Shown: positions 1 through 7,728 of the stretch, in pieces
How positions within the stretch are numbered: the first letter of the stretch is position 1
Layout: each line of letters begins with the position of its first letter
Assembly: GCA_041477655.1 (NCBI GenBank)
Contig: JBGOUP010000008.1
Span: 1 to 27,019 of the forward strand
Length of the DNA: 27,019 nucleotides
Direction of reading: 5' to 3'
Source: JBGOUP01 sp041477655
Lineage (GTDB): Bacteria > Patescibacteriota > UBA1384 > 2-12-FULL-50-11
The notes under the pieces: generated by a model
What the model was told of the DNA's origin: nothing
The model's database searches: none
The model's input: the letters and a program-made list of their open reading frames with translations, nothing else
Program-made: the position numbers and the translations under genes

Positions 1-1
1 A

Positions 2-103
2 ATCGTCACGCTTTTAGAGATAGTATTTATCTTAGTTGGAATCGGCGTGATTACTTCTATGACACTGAAGAATCGGGACGAAGCCTTAGCCAAGATTGAT
101 TAG
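2..103 (+). CDS. 3' end of an unidentified membrane protein (partial)
   Basis: An open frame enters from the left edge and ends at a TAG at 101-103. It encodes about 33 residues: a hydrophobic helix (IVTLLEIVFILVGIGVITSM) followed by a short charged tail ending NRDEALAKID. The shape, with a Leu-Glu at the start of the helix and a short cytoplasmic tail, resembles the last helix of a two-TM potassium-channel domain, but that is only a guess from 33 residues. It would be convergent with the gene ending at 86 and overlap it by 18 bp. The alternative is that this stretch is non-coding. The rest of the gene lies outside the window. Confidence 0.35.
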   Translation: MVTLLEIVFILVGIGVITSMTLKNRDEALAKID

Positions 104-2230
104 ACGCTGGAATCTATTGCCAGTTGAGGATACCAGCCCGGCCAGCAAACTGACAAAACTCAAAACCACCGTTGATGAGGTAGTGGGTAAATTTTTGGAT
201 TTAGCATCGGCCACTTGGGTTGATTTATTTTGATCGGCAAGCTTTGCGTCACTAATGCTTTGGTTACTGGCAGAAACTCCCGCTAATTCGGCTATCTTCT
301 TAACTTGTTTGGCCGTTGGTGGGGTAACTAAAGCAACAGTCAATGTTGGTAAAATTGGCTCAATCGTTGGTTCTGCCCTAGTCAAAATCTTCAAAGTACC
401 GTCGACATACCAGCCCTCAACCGCGCCGGAACTAGAGTTCCAATCAACTAGAGCTGTCAGACTGACCGTGTCGCCCTTGTTAAATTCCGGCTTGTTGGCG
501 TCAAGGTTAACCTTGAGACCGACGTTTTTAGTTTGCAGGGTCAGTGAGCCAGTTGAAGAGGAGATAACTTCCCCCTTGAGGCTAGCCAAAATTCCTAATA
601 GTTTACTAGCCTCTTCTGTGGTCGCGGATTTTGGAGAGACGATATTCTCGGCGCCCAACTGAAGATCGTCGGCTTGATCCAAGACAATTCGCTTAACTTG
701 GCTAGTGCTAATTTCGCCAGTCACTCTTGCCCGCTTGCCGGAATACTTGGGTAACGCGCCCTTAGTCGAGCTAAGATAGATTTGTATTCCGCCCGTTTGG
801 TCTTGAACATAAGCAGTATCGCTACTAACAACTCCACTGCCAACACTGATTGGCGCTTCGACTTCGACCAAACTTGAGGCTGGCAGTGTCCGAAGATCAC
901 TAATAGACAAACTGTAGGTGGGCTTGGTTGGCAAAGTTATTCGTGACCAATCAATATAATTTGTAGTTTTATACAAATTGACGTTGCCGGCGCCGGAGTT
1001 AGTGATGACGCTCAAAAAACTACTGTTCTGACCAAGAGAAAGGGCCTGAACCGGTGACGAGGTAGATGACCAGGGGTTAACTTTTTGAAAAGCCAGGGAA
1101 TTATCGGCGAATTGAGTTAATCCACCAGTTTGTTTGTTTTCGTCAGTCTGCCAGATCAACCAGCCGTGAGGAGTTTGGGCAAAATGATTGAAATCTCCAA
1201 CGGTCGTAAAAGTTCGCCAGCTACCGCTACTACTGGAAAAATAGTTGGCAGTTGGATCGACAACAAAAATTTGGGGATCATCGGCATGTAAAATAAACTG
1301 GCTATCTACGCTTGTTGAGACACTAGTTAATTGGGGCAAAGTTTGATTATAAAGGAACTCCCACATCTGCCCAGTCGAATCCCGAACCATTATCCGATCC
1401 GCGGCTAGACCAAGTGAAGCGATATTGAGCGTTGGTTGGTTAATAAATAACTCAAAACTGGATAGTTTATTATCTTTCCATATATCAATTTGATTTAGGT
1501 TGCTATTATTTTGGCTGACCATGATGTCTTTGGTTACATGAGGCAGGTTAACGCTAGAAGATAATTGAGACCAGCTCGTCGGTGACTGACCAAGCAAGAG
1601 CCGTCCATCCTGACAGTAAAGACCAATAATTGGCCGGTCAATAATGATGCTATTGGCACAGTTTATTTTGGCTAGCGATCGCCATTGATCATTAGCCAGC
1701 TGGAGAATTTCTGTCTGCAAATTTGACTGGCGAAGGAAAATGACTTGGTCATTAAATATGACTAGCCGATCAACATCAGTTATTGTCGAAAAGTTGGGAT
1801 CGGCCAGTTGACTCAAACTGCCATCGTCATTAATCCGTAACAATTGAATCAGGCTAGCTTTTTTGACGCCAAGAAAAGTTTGGTCGCCAATTTGGCGAAA
1901 TTGAGCTGATTCAACACCGATAATATTGGTCGAAACAAAACGTATACCATCATTACTTGTGAAGAGTGTTAATCCAACCGACTGACGAGACAGGACAAAC
2001 CAGCTGTTTTTGATAAATTTTACAGATTCAAGACCGTCAGGAGCTTGTGGGAGATTGATCAATTGCCAGGGTTTTTGCTCTTGGCGTAAACGAAATAGGT
2101 TTGGCGATGCCTCAAAAAGTGTCTGGTTCTGACCTTGGATAAATGAGTGAGCTTCGGCCTTAGTGGTGGCCAAGCCAAACGATAGTACGGCCAATAATAA
2201 GACTACCACTAAAATTCTAGGCGTCTTCAT
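86..2230 (-). CDS. Secreted OB-fold protein with C-terminal anchor-like tail
   Basis: This is a 714-aa protein if started at the ATG at 2230, which I prefer because it places a signal peptide (MKTPRILVVVLLLAVLSFGL) at the N-terminus. The open frame continues further upstream only through the preceding gene. Residues about 30-440 are beta-rich with repeated W/F/D turns, suggesting a propeller-like extracellular domain; this is inference. Residues about 445-528 match the bacterial OB-fold seen in extracellular nuclease and lamin-tail proteins (YVQDQTGGIQIYL, then a Lys/Gly-rich strand). A second, weaker OB-like module spans about 540-617. The C-terminus has LPTTS (681-685), a hydrophobic stretch (686-702) and basic residues, which looks like a sortase-type or plain membrane anchor. 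The start overlaps the PH-domain gene by 14 bp, so it is the last gene of that operon. The exact function is unknown. Confidence 0.8.
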   Translation of the reverse strand: MKTPRILVVVLLLAVLSFGLATTKAEAHSFIQGQNQTLFEASPNLFRLRQEQKPWQLINLPQAPDGLESVKFIKNSWFVLSRQSVGLTLFTSNDGIRFVSTNIIGVESAQFRQIGDQTFLGVKKASLIQLLRINDDGSLSQLADPNFSTITDVDRLVIFNDQVIFLRQSNLQTEILQLANDQWRSLAKINCANSIIIDRPIIGLYCQDGRLLLGQSPTSWSQLSSSVNLPHVTKDIMVSQNNSNLNQIDIWKDNKLSSFELFINQPTLNIASLGLAADRIMVRDSTGQMWEFLYNQTLPQLTSVSTSVDSQFILHADDPQIFVVDPTANYFSSSSGSWRTFTTVGDFNHFAQTPHGWLIWQTDENKQTGGLTQFADNSLAFQKVNPWSSTSSPVQALSLGQNSSFLSVITNSGAGNVNLYKTTNYIDWSRITLPTKPTYSLSISDLRTLPASSLVEVEAPISVGSGVVSSDTAYVQDQTGGIQIYLSSTKGALPKYSGKRARVTGEISTSQVKRIVLDQADDLQLGAENIVSPKSATTEEASKLLGILASLKGEVISSSTGSLTLQTKNVGLKVNLDANKPEFNKGDTVSLTALVDWNSSSGAVEGWYVDGTLKILTRAEPTIEPILPTLTVALVTPPTAKQVKKIAELAGVSASNQSISDAKLADQNKSTQVADAKSKNLPTTSSTVVLSFVSLLAGLVSSTGNRFQRLINLG

Positions 2231-2813
2231 TGGCCAGTAGCCGATGCAGATCAATAATAACTCTGGCAACCTTGTTGGGATCGGGAATATCGGTAACCGT
2301 GAAATAGCCGTGCAAACCCGGCCGATCAAGAGTGGCGGTGGTGCCTTCACCAGCCGTCTCAATTACCAACAAACCATAGTTAAAAAGTGAGCGTAGCAAG
2401 CCCTGAACTTCAGCGGTGACGTCCTCAACTTGGCGTAGATCTAACTCCGACGTTTCCCGAGCTAGCAAACCTTCTTGATCAACATTAATCAGCCGCTGGT
2501 TAGTGACAATAACAATATCGAAATAGTAATTAACAAAACTAGCCAGCAAAAAAGTCAGAACAAATAAGATGAACGCCGAGATAAATAAGACCAAGATTGG
2601 CATATATTGGCTGGCTTGATCTTTAAAGAAAATCGAAAAGACAACCAATAGTAGAATCGGCGCCAGAACCATGGCAAAAACAATTAGCAGAGTACCCAGG
2701 AAACCAACCGGATGATGCCTGACAATAATCTTAATCTCCTCCTCCGGGTGAAGATTAAGATAGAGAAAGGCCGGATCGTTACTGTCTATTTGATCTATCG
2801 CTGGGTCAGGCAT
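2217..2813 (-). CDS. Membrane-anchored bacterial PH-domain protein
   Basis: The product is 198 aa. The N-terminal 35 residues are soluble and acidic. Two hydrophobic segments follow (about 38-62 and 71-95), then a C-terminal domain with the YFDIVIVTNQRLINVDQEGL signature of the bacterial PH (bPH2, YdbS-like) family. The phrase pairing 'T..R' with 'LDLRQVEDV' is typical of that fold. The family is membrane-associated and its biochemical role is poorly defined. The ATG shares one base with the stop of the upstream 64-aa gene (TAATG), so translational coupling is likely. The 3' end overlaps the start of the secreted OB-fold gene by 14 bp. The family call is fairly sure; a cellular role cannot be read from the sequence. 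Confidence 0.85.
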   Translation of the reverse strand: MPDPAIDQIDSNDPAFLYLNLHPEEEIKIIVRHHPVGFLGTLLIVFAMVLAPILLLVVFSIFFKDQASQYMPILVLFISAFILFVLTFLLASFVNYYFDIVIVTNQRLINVDQEGLLARETSELDLRQVEDVTAEVQGLLRSLFNYGLLVIETAGEGTTATLDRPGLHGYFTVTDIPDPNKVARVIIDLHRLLANEDA

Positions 2814-3007
2814 TAGTGATTAAACAGGTAAAGTGAAGTTGATATTAGAACCACGGAAACCAGAATAATGTGAATAGTCAGAAATGCTAGCGAGGCGTCG
2901 CCAGGCAAACGGTACTTAAATATTTGAAAAAAGTAGAGCAGATTAATGATAAGCAAGATTACCAAAAAGGTGGCGTAGCCTAGCAGGACATAATTATTGA
3001 TTGCCAT
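2813..3007 (-). CDS. Small two-helix membrane protein, unknown function
   Basis: The product is 64 aa with two strongly hydrophobic segments (about 6-28 and 40-61) joined by a short loop containing KYRLPGD. I do not recognise a family. It is probably real because it fits tightly into the operon: its ATG lies 8 bp after the stop of the CHAP hydrolase gene, and its TAA overlaps the ATG of the PH-domain gene. It could be a small accessory subunit of the envelope proteins encoded around it. Confidence 0.65.
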   Translation of the reverse strand: MAINNYVLLGYATFLVILLIINLLYFFQIFKYRLPGDASLAFLTIHIILVSVVLISTSLYLFNH

Positions 3008-3015
3008 GAGTGTAT

Positions 3016-4164
3016 TTAGGGATAAATGTAGGCGGGAATGCCGTAACGAGAGGGACTAACGTTGTCTCGCTCGTCAAACCCTCGCTCAACTACCCAGTTG
3101 TATTCCCATAAGTTAACAGTGCCATCGCTATTAACTGACCTAACTACAGCAACATGGCCGTAGGGCATGTTGGTCCCTCGTGGCAAAACCAATATGGAGT
3201 TGGCTCTGGGAGTACTCCCGGTCGCCATTCCTTGATCACCAGCCAGAGCTGGCCAGTTGGCAGCGTCACCTTGGCCAGGTCGAGTATTATAGAAGCCAAA
3301 ATACCAAGCAACAAAAGAGGTACATTGACGTTTATAGAACAAAAATGGGTCAACTGCGTAGACATCTGGCTCATCGGCCCATGGATAGCCACCGGTACCG
3401 CCAGTGATCGTCTCACCACTTCCTTGGGCTCGACGTAACTGATAAATTTGGGAGTCTAGTGTTTCTTGCTGTGACTTGAGCTTGTTGAGGATATCCTGAT
3501 TAGTTGTTATATCAGACTGTTTAGCTTTGAGGAGACGGTCTTTTTGCGAGCGTTGGCCGTTTAAGCTCGATTGGTCATTGGAAAGTTGAGTTTTCAGGCT
3601 TTCGAGATCAGCTTTCTGTTTCTCATTCTCCGCCTTCTTGGTATTTAAATCCTGAAGGGCGGTGTTCATTACTGCGGCGCTCTTTTGGAGCTGATCTTGA
3701 ATGGACTGGACATACTGGGCACTGGTGACAGTATCGCTTAATGACTGTCCCTGGCCACTGACGGCATTACTGGTTACGGACATTTCATAGAGCGAGACGT
3801 AAGCGGCTCGTAATTTAGTCTCTAATTGTTTTAACTGATCTTGAGTTTGAGAGACCGAATCGGCTAATTGACTGATTACCTGACTAGTAATATTAATTTG
3901 GCCTTGAGTGTTGTCAATCCGCGATTGTGTGCCTGAAATCGATGTGTCAAGACCGTCTAGAACATCCTGGAGATTTGCCACATCTTTTTTGCCTTTGTCG
4001 ATGGCTTTTTTACTTTCAAGAGCCTTCTGCTGAAGATTGGCTTGTTGGTTTAAAAGGTCTGTTAGGGTTGAAGCCGAGGCCAGGCTTGGTGAAAACAAGC
4101 CGACAACAGCCAGACCCAAGACAAAGCGCAAAAAGAGTTGTTTAAATCCGCCTCCATGTTTCAT
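3016..4164 (-). CDS. PcsB-like murein hydrolase (coiled coil + CHAP)
   Basis: The 382-aa product is predicted to be secreted and to cut peptidoglycan at the division septum. Residues 1-31 are a signal peptide (basic start, hydrophobic core, ASA). Residues about 32-245 form a long Gln/Lys/Leu-rich coiled coil, as in PcsB/CwlO-type hydrolases. A Gly-rich hinge (250-259) leads to a C-terminal CHAP domain with the catalytic Cys in RQCTSFVAWYFG (C281), the His in YGHVAVV (H337) and the acidic/polar partner in LWEYNW (E354/N356). It lies directly downstream of ftsE and ftsX, and FtsEX is known to activate this class of hydrolase by contacting the coiled coil. All three are on the same strand, which strongly supports the assignment. 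The amidase versus endopeptidase choice cannot be made by eye. Confidence 0.9.
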   Translation of the reverse strand: MKHGGGFKQLFLRFVLGLAVVGLFSPSLASASTLTDLLNQQANLQQKALESKKAIDKGKKDVANLQDVLDGLDTSISGTQSRIDNTQGQINITSQVISQLADSVSQTQDQLKQLETKLRAAYVSLYEMSVTSNAVSGQGQSLSDTVTSAQYVQSIQDQLQKSAAVMNTALQDLNTKKAENEKQKADLESLKTQLSNDQSSLNGQRSQKDRLLKAKQSDITTNQDILNKLKSQQETLDSQIYQLRRAQGSGETITGGTGGYPWADEPDVYAVDPFLFYKRQCTSFVAWYFGFYNTRPGQGDAANWPALAGDQGMATGSTPRANSILVLPRGTNMPYGHVAVVRSVNSDGTVNLWEYNWVVERGFDERDNVSPSRYGIPAYIYP

Positions 4165-4227
4165 GGTCTGATACTAGTTATCACATACTTTGGCCGGCGA
4201 GGCAATACCCGAATTGCCAATCATCGG

Positions 4228-5166
4228 TCAGGCCTTAAGATACCGACGAATCGACAGAAGACTAACAAATACGCCCAGAAGCAACCCAACTGCCAACTGA
4301 ATTTCCACCAGAACCGCCATATGATTGAGTATATATTGATAGAAATCGGTGTTGAGAGCCGAGAGTGTGCCGCCAAGCGAAGTCAAGGCTCGTCCACCGC
4401 GGTAGACACTAATCACTTTAGCCAAAAGCGGGATGGCAATACTGGTGGTAGCGGTGGCAATCAAGCCGTAGAGCAAGCCTTCAACAATAAATGGGCCGCG
4501 TATAAAAGCGTTTGAGGCGCCAACGTAACGCATTATCTCGATCTCATCGGAGCGAGCCATTATGGTCAGGCGAATAATATTAAAGACGTTAAAGATAGCA
4601 ATTAGGCCAAAGAATATGCTCAACAACCAACCAGCTTGCTGAACGGTTTTGGTGCTACTAATGAGGCTATCAACGATTTCTTTGTTTTTAGCGTAAGAAA
4701 GACACTCGCTACAAATTAGTTTGTCACTGTCAGCCTGCTCAATTCCGGTAACGATGGCTTGGATATTGTCGAGATTAGTCGTTTTCACCCCCAAACTTCG
4801 TGGTAGGGGGTTAAAATCAGCATTAACTGGTTGTTTGATGGTTTCGTTGATCGGTAGGCGTTTGAAAATAGCCAGGGCTTGATCTTTATTAACAAAATTG
4901 ACTTCAGTTACCGTGCTAATGGTCCGGATTCGACTAGCTAAATCCAAGATTTTCTGGTCAGGCACCGAGTCATCGCGAAAATAAATAGACAGATCAATTT
5001 TAGAGCGAACGGCTTGGCTAGTGTCGTTGATCATAAAAGAAATGATCAGGGAGACAGAAATCATAGTTAGGGTTAGAGTCATCAACAGGGTTGCCCCTAG
5101 CGTCAACCAACGGTTGCGAAAAAAATTGTTCAAACCAAGCCTGATGATCCGGCCAAGAGTTTCCAT
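4228..5166 (-). CDS. ftsX: Cell-division ABC transporter membrane subunit FtsX
   Basis: The 312-aa protein has the FtsX layout: a basic N-terminus (FFRNRWLTLGATLLMTLTL), TM1 at about 22-46, and a large external domain at about 50-175. TM2 (177-199), TM3 (226-252) and TM4 (284-306) follow, with a cytoplasmic coupling loop carrying MARSDEIEIMRYVGAS. FtsX transmits ATP hydrolysis by FtsE across the membrane to a hydrolase outside, here most likely the CHAP protein encoded next. The external domain contains a CSEC pair (C152, C155). No SD-like sequence is evident before the ATG at 5166. Unusually, 136 bp of repeat sequence separates it from ftsE, whereas these two genes normally abut or overlap. 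Confidence 0.93.
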   Translation of the reverse strand: METLGRIIRLGLNNFFRNRWLTLGATLLMTLTLTMISVSLIISFMINDTSQAVRSKIDLSIYFRDDSVPDQKILDLASRIRTISTVTEVNFVNKDQALAIFKRLPINETIKQPVNADFNPLPRSLGVKTTNLDNIQAIVTGIEQADSDKLICSECLSYAKNKEIVDSLISSTKTVQQAGWLLSIFFGLIAIFNVFNIIRLTIMARSDEIEIMRYVGASNAFIRGPFIVEGLLYGLIATATTSIAIPLLAKVISVYRGGRALTSLGGTLSALNTDFYQYILNHMAVLVEIQLAVGLLLGVFVSLLSIRRYLKA

Positions 5167-5302
5167 TTAAGTAAAAATCAGAAATCCGAATATCGAAATC
5201 CGAAACAAATCAGAAATTTCAAAATCCCAATTATTTAAACATTTGAACATTATGATTTATAGTTTGTTTCGTGCTTCGAGTTTAGTGCTTCGTACTTTCA
5301 TT
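5167..5302 (-). repeat. Dispersed AT-rich intergenic repeat, copy A
   Basis: This non-coding block fills the whole gap between ftsE and ftsX. Read in the gene direction it starts with GAA-rich units (GAAGTACGAAGCACTAAACT, CGAAGCACGAAACAAA), passes a TTCAAATGTTTAAA centre and ends with the roughly complementary TTTGTTTCGGATTTCG and ATTCGGATTTC units, so the two arms form an imperfect long inverted repeat. The 141-bp block at 25220-25360 has the same order of elements in the same orientation to its genes. I recall similar repeats scattered in genomes of candidate phyla, but have not verified this. Orientation is given by the flanking genes. Confidence 0.75.
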
Positions 5303-6058
5303 TCATATGACATATTTGCCCGATTTTTGATCGCTAATGACTTTGCCGGACTTCATTAAAATGACTCGGCGCTGGACTCGATCAACAACCGCACGGTTAT
5401 GCGTGGCCAAAATAACGGTCGTGCCCCGTTGGTTAATTCGATAGAGCAGTTCGACAATTTCCCAGGTGTTGACCGGATCGAGGTTGCCGGTTGGCTCATC
5501 GGCTATTAAGAGTTTGGGCGAGTGAACCAACGCCCGGGCGATGGCCGCCCTCTGACGTTCACCACCGGACAGTTCATGAGGATAGTAATCTTTGCGTCGG
5601 CCTAAACCAACTAAATCCAAAACCTTCTCCGTCCTTCGGGCAATCTCTTTACTGGCCACCCCGCAAACTTCCAAGGCGAAAGCGACATTCTCCTGAACCG
5701 TTTTTTGCTGCAACAGTTTGAAATCCTGAAAAACAACGCCGATTTTACGACGGTAAAACGGCACTTCACTATTGCGCAGATCCTCCAAATTGCGGCCAGC
5801 CACATACATCTGTCCGCTTGTTGGCGACTCCTGTTTGGTAATTAGCTTAATTAATGTAGTTTTACCCACACCACTCTGGCCGACCAAACAGACAAACTCA
5901 CCTTCATAAATTACTAGGCTAACATCCTTAACCGCATCGCCATGAGTGTAGTGCTTGCTGATATTCTTCATCTCCAATAACGGGACTTTAATACCTGAAT
6001 TGTTTGGTTGCTCAAATGGCTTGGGTAGAGCCGAGCCGATACGCAAAATTTCCCTCAT
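5303..6058 (-). CDS. ftsE: Cell-division ABC transporter ATPase FtsE
   Basis: The 251-aa ABC ATPase has Walker A GQSGVGKT (60-67), Q-loop VVFQD (Q111), signature LSGGE (163-167), Walker B LLIADEP (183-189) and the switch His in ATHN (H220). The GNLDP after Walker B and the neighbouring ftsX mark it as FtsE rather than a generic exporter ATPase. FtsE is usually about 220-230 aa and begins near 'MKNISKHY', so the ATG at 5971 (giving 222 aa) is a serious alternative start. The 29-residue extension from the ATG at 6058 is otherwise unusual. Neither start has a well-spaced ribosome binding site. It would power FtsX and thereby control the downstream hydrolase. Confidence 0.93.
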   Translation of the reverse strand: MREILRIGSALPKPFEQPNNSGIKVPLLEMKNISKHYTHGDAVKDVSLVIYEGEFVCLVGQSGVGKTTLIKLITKQESPTSGQMYVAGRNLEDLRNSEVPFYRRKIGVVFQDFKLLQQKTVQENVAFALEVCGVASKEIARRTEKVLDLVGLGRRKDYYPHELSGGERQRAAIARALVHSPKLLIADEPTGNLDPVNTWEIVELLYRINQRGTTVILATHNRAVVDRVQRRVILMKSGKVISDQKSGKYVI

Positions 6059-6122
6059 GTCCTACGAGCATACCAAGATTGACTCATATGGTGAAGCGAT
6101 TGTACCAGCCTGAAAAAATCGA

Positions 6123-6917
6123 CTAGGTCAGTTCTTCCAAGTCGTGTTGAAGGACGGCCGCGGCCAATGGATCAAAAGATTTCATTATCTGATCACGAAT
6201 TTGCAGATGTTTTTTAGCCTCATCGTCACGGTTCATTTTGGCTAAAATCAAAAACAATAGACCATGAAGCTGGGCTAATCTCCGATCATATTTGGTTTCA
6301 CCATGATCAGCCTCAAACCAACTTAGTGACTCTGTGGCCAAGTCGTAGGCTTGGTCGAACTGGCCCATTTTGGTTAATACCCGAGCTTTGTCAAACAATG
6401 TTGTGGCTTTAAAAAAGCCAGCCGTTGGGTCTTTTCGGAAAAGCTGGAGGGCTCGATCAATGTGTTGGATGGCCGCCTCGTTTTGGCCAACTTTCATAAA
6501 ATGTAACCCCAGTTTGTCGTAAGTGATGGCCAGACCGCCAGGATCATCGGTTTGATTAAAATGTTCAATGCTTTTTTGAAAATTAATCAGCGCTTGATCG
6601 TGATCTTCGGCGTAATCGGCCACGATGCCCATATCTCGATAGACGGCGCTAAGACTGGCCGTATCATCAAGCTCTTGAAACAATTTGACAGCTTGCTCAA
6701 GAAAAGTTTTGGCTTGCTGGTAGTATGCTCCCTGGCTAGGCGAAACGGATTCTTTGGCCGAGACGCCGGCCATGTGAGTAGCCCGGGCCTGTTCAGGCAA
6801 TTTACCTTCTTGTTCGGCTAGATTGGCTATATCAGTGTAAGCTTTGATGGCTTCATCAACTTGAGCGTTGTTGCGTAGATTATCGGCTTGTAAAAAAAGG
6901 TCGTCAAAATCTTGCAT
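6123..6917 (-). CDS. Tetratricopeptide-repeat protein
   Basis: The product is 264 aa, soluble, with no signal peptide. It consists of consecutive helical TPR-like units; examples are AIKAYTDIANLAEQEG, ALINFQKSIEHFNQ, AIQHIDRALQLFRKD and AYDLATESLSWFEAD, each with the small/large residue spacing of TPRs. Such proteins are scaffolds for protein-protein contacts; the partner is not evident. It stands alone, 64 bp upstream of ftsE on the same strand, and the accessory island begins just upstream of it. The start at 6917 has no clear SD. The fold is secure; the function is unknown. Confidence 0.8.
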   Translation of the reverse strand: MQDFDDLFLQADNLRNNAQVDEAIKAYTDIANLAEQEGKLPEQARATHMAGVSAKESVSPSQGAYYQQAKTFLEQAVKLFQELDDTASLSAVYRDMGIVADYAEDHDQALINFQKSIEHFNQTDDPGGLAITYDKLGLHFMKVGQNEAAIQHIDRALQLFRKDPTAGFFKATTLFDKARVLTKMGQFDQAYDLATESLSWFEADHGETKYDRRLAQLHGLLFLILAKMNRDDEAKKHLQIRDQIMKSFDPLAAAVLQHDLEELT

Positions 6918-6968
6918 GAAGGTATTTTAGCAAAATTAATTAGAAGCTACGCTTCAAGACATTATTTT

Positions 6969-7015
6969 GACAGGGTAGGGGGATCTGACTTGGAAGCGGT
7001 CCCCCTTACCCTGTC
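6969..7015. repeat. Long GC-rich hairpin
   Basis: The left arm GACAGGGTAGGGGGA (6969-6983) pairs with TCCCCCTTACCCTGTC (7000-7015) over about 15 bp with one bulged base, around a 16-nt loop. No T-run follows on either strand, so a standard intrinsic terminator is not supported. It could be a mobile-element end, a structured RNA or a protein site. Confidence 0.6.
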
Positions 7016-7220
7016 CGACCCACCCCCTAGCACGCTAAGCCAGAGAAAGAAACCGACACACTCTCTACGAGGTTAAGGAGAAAAACAGCTCGCTGACCTG
7101 CAATTACAGGTTCATTTCGAGTAACTTGTTTACGAGAAATATAAGGCGAAGTCGACTATGGCTCGCAGTTTTTCGACTATCTTAGTACATCCAAACAAAA
7201 GAAAGAGTACTGACTCAGCC

Positions 7221-7246
7221 TCCATATGTCATATATGACATATGGA
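7221..7246. repeat. 26-bp perfect palindrome
   Basis: The half-site TCCATATGTCATA is followed directly by its exact reverse complement, with no spacer. This could be an operator for a dimeric regulator, a resolution or cruciform site, or the scar of a mobile element. No gene start is close by to suggest a regulatory target. Confidence 0.6.
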
Positions 7247-7285
7247 AAGCCTTATTCTGATAATCTCACTACTCACCTGTCTGCT

Positions 7286-7331
7286 GTATATGTTTTAACG
7301 TATACGATAATTTATGTGGCTGATTTGGTAA
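7286..7331. repeat. Palindromic flanking repeat, left copy
   Basis: GTATATGTTTTAAC-G-TATACG (7286-7306) is an imperfect palindrome that matches the right copy (8435-8455) at 20 of 21 positions. Both copies are followed, in direct orientation, by TGATTTGGTAA (7321-7331 here, 8457-8467 on the right). The left copy carries about 13 extra bases between the two blocks. The pair brackets the DGR-like cassette. Confidence 0.65.
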
Positions 7332-7333
7332 GT

Positions 7334-7362
7334 AAAAACTCTCCGGCGCATTGGCCGGAGAG
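7334..7362 (-). terminator. Intrinsic terminator after the template repeat
   Basis: On the minus strand CTCTCCGGC (7362-7354), a 6-nt loop and GCCGGAGAG (7347-7339) form a perfect 9-bp GC-rich stem followed at once by TTTTT (7338-7334). This is a textbook rho-independent terminator for transcription coming from the promoter at 8392. It may double as the hairpin that often sits at the 3' boundary of DGR template and variable repeats. Confidence 0.8.
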
Positions 7363-7650
7363 AAACTTTTGAGAGTAGCGAGCAGAGCCGCAGGGTTGTG
7401 CTCGTTCCAGTGATTGTCGAGCCAGTTCCAATTCCAGTCCCACCCACTGTCGTCGTTCCAGTTGAGGTAACGGACGTTGAGGTTACCGTCGGCATCCTGC
7501 TATGCGCCAAGCACTATCTTAATCTTTACCCTAAAACGCCAAACCTAAACTGTGGCGAATATCAGGCTGTAGGGCGTCACACGCCCATTGTTTTTGACAC
7601 CTTGAATGTGTCCTAGCGCTTGGCACCAAGTCTCTTCGTTTTTTGCGAAG
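7339..7650 (-). ncRNA. Putative structured DGR template RNA
   Basis: The leader in front of the template repeat is a chain of small perfect hairpins: 7634-7650 (CTTCG/CGAAG), 7619-7630 (CTTGG/CCAAG), 7596-7612 (GACAC/GTGTC), 7572-7586 (GGGCGT/ACGCCC) and 7537-7557 (CGCCA/TGGCG). In addition, 7618-7624 (GCTTGGC) can pair with 7506-7512 (GCCAAGC). That pairing closes a junction around three of the hairpins and ends just before the template starts. The terminator at 7334-7362 would give the 3' end. DGR reverse transcriptases are known to need a structured RNA flanking the template. The exact 5' end is unknown; it could be processed from the target-gene transcript. Confidence 0.55.
7363..7498 (-). 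repeat. Putative DGR template repeat (TR)
   Basis: Read from 7498 downwards, this segment would encode DADGNLNVRYLNWNDDSG and continue WDWNWNWLDNHWNEHNPAAL. About 40 codons contain nine Asn codons (seven AAC, two AAT), several GAC and many TGG. Adenines at codon positions one and two of exposed residues are the hallmark of DGR templates. It is not a gene: a TAG immediately precedes it in that frame, more stops lie upstream, and there is no start codon. Its 5' end matches the 3' end of the interrupted target gene (7474-7498 against 7782-7806), and four of five mismatches fall on template adenines. The 3' limit is uncertain because the corresponding variable region is missing; I stop it at the terminator stem. 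Confidence 0.7.
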
Positions 7651-7728
7651 TTTGCCGCTTCCCACTCTGCCCGAAGCCTTAACCGCGGGCACTCTCGGTT
7701 GGCGGTGACTTAGTTTCGGTAGCAGCCA

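Larger units (their letters stand above)
6918..7283. other. Gene-free part of the accessory island
   Basis: I see no credible protein here. The stretch holds a GC-rich hairpin (6969-7015), a small hairpin ACCTG-CAATTA-CAGGT (7096-7111), an AGTCGA/TCGACT inverted pair around 7152-7178 and a 26-bp perfect palindrome (7221-7246). It lies immediately downstream of the terminator of the DGR-like cassette, where an adjacent DGR would be expected to carry its reverse transcriptase. Confidence 0.6.
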
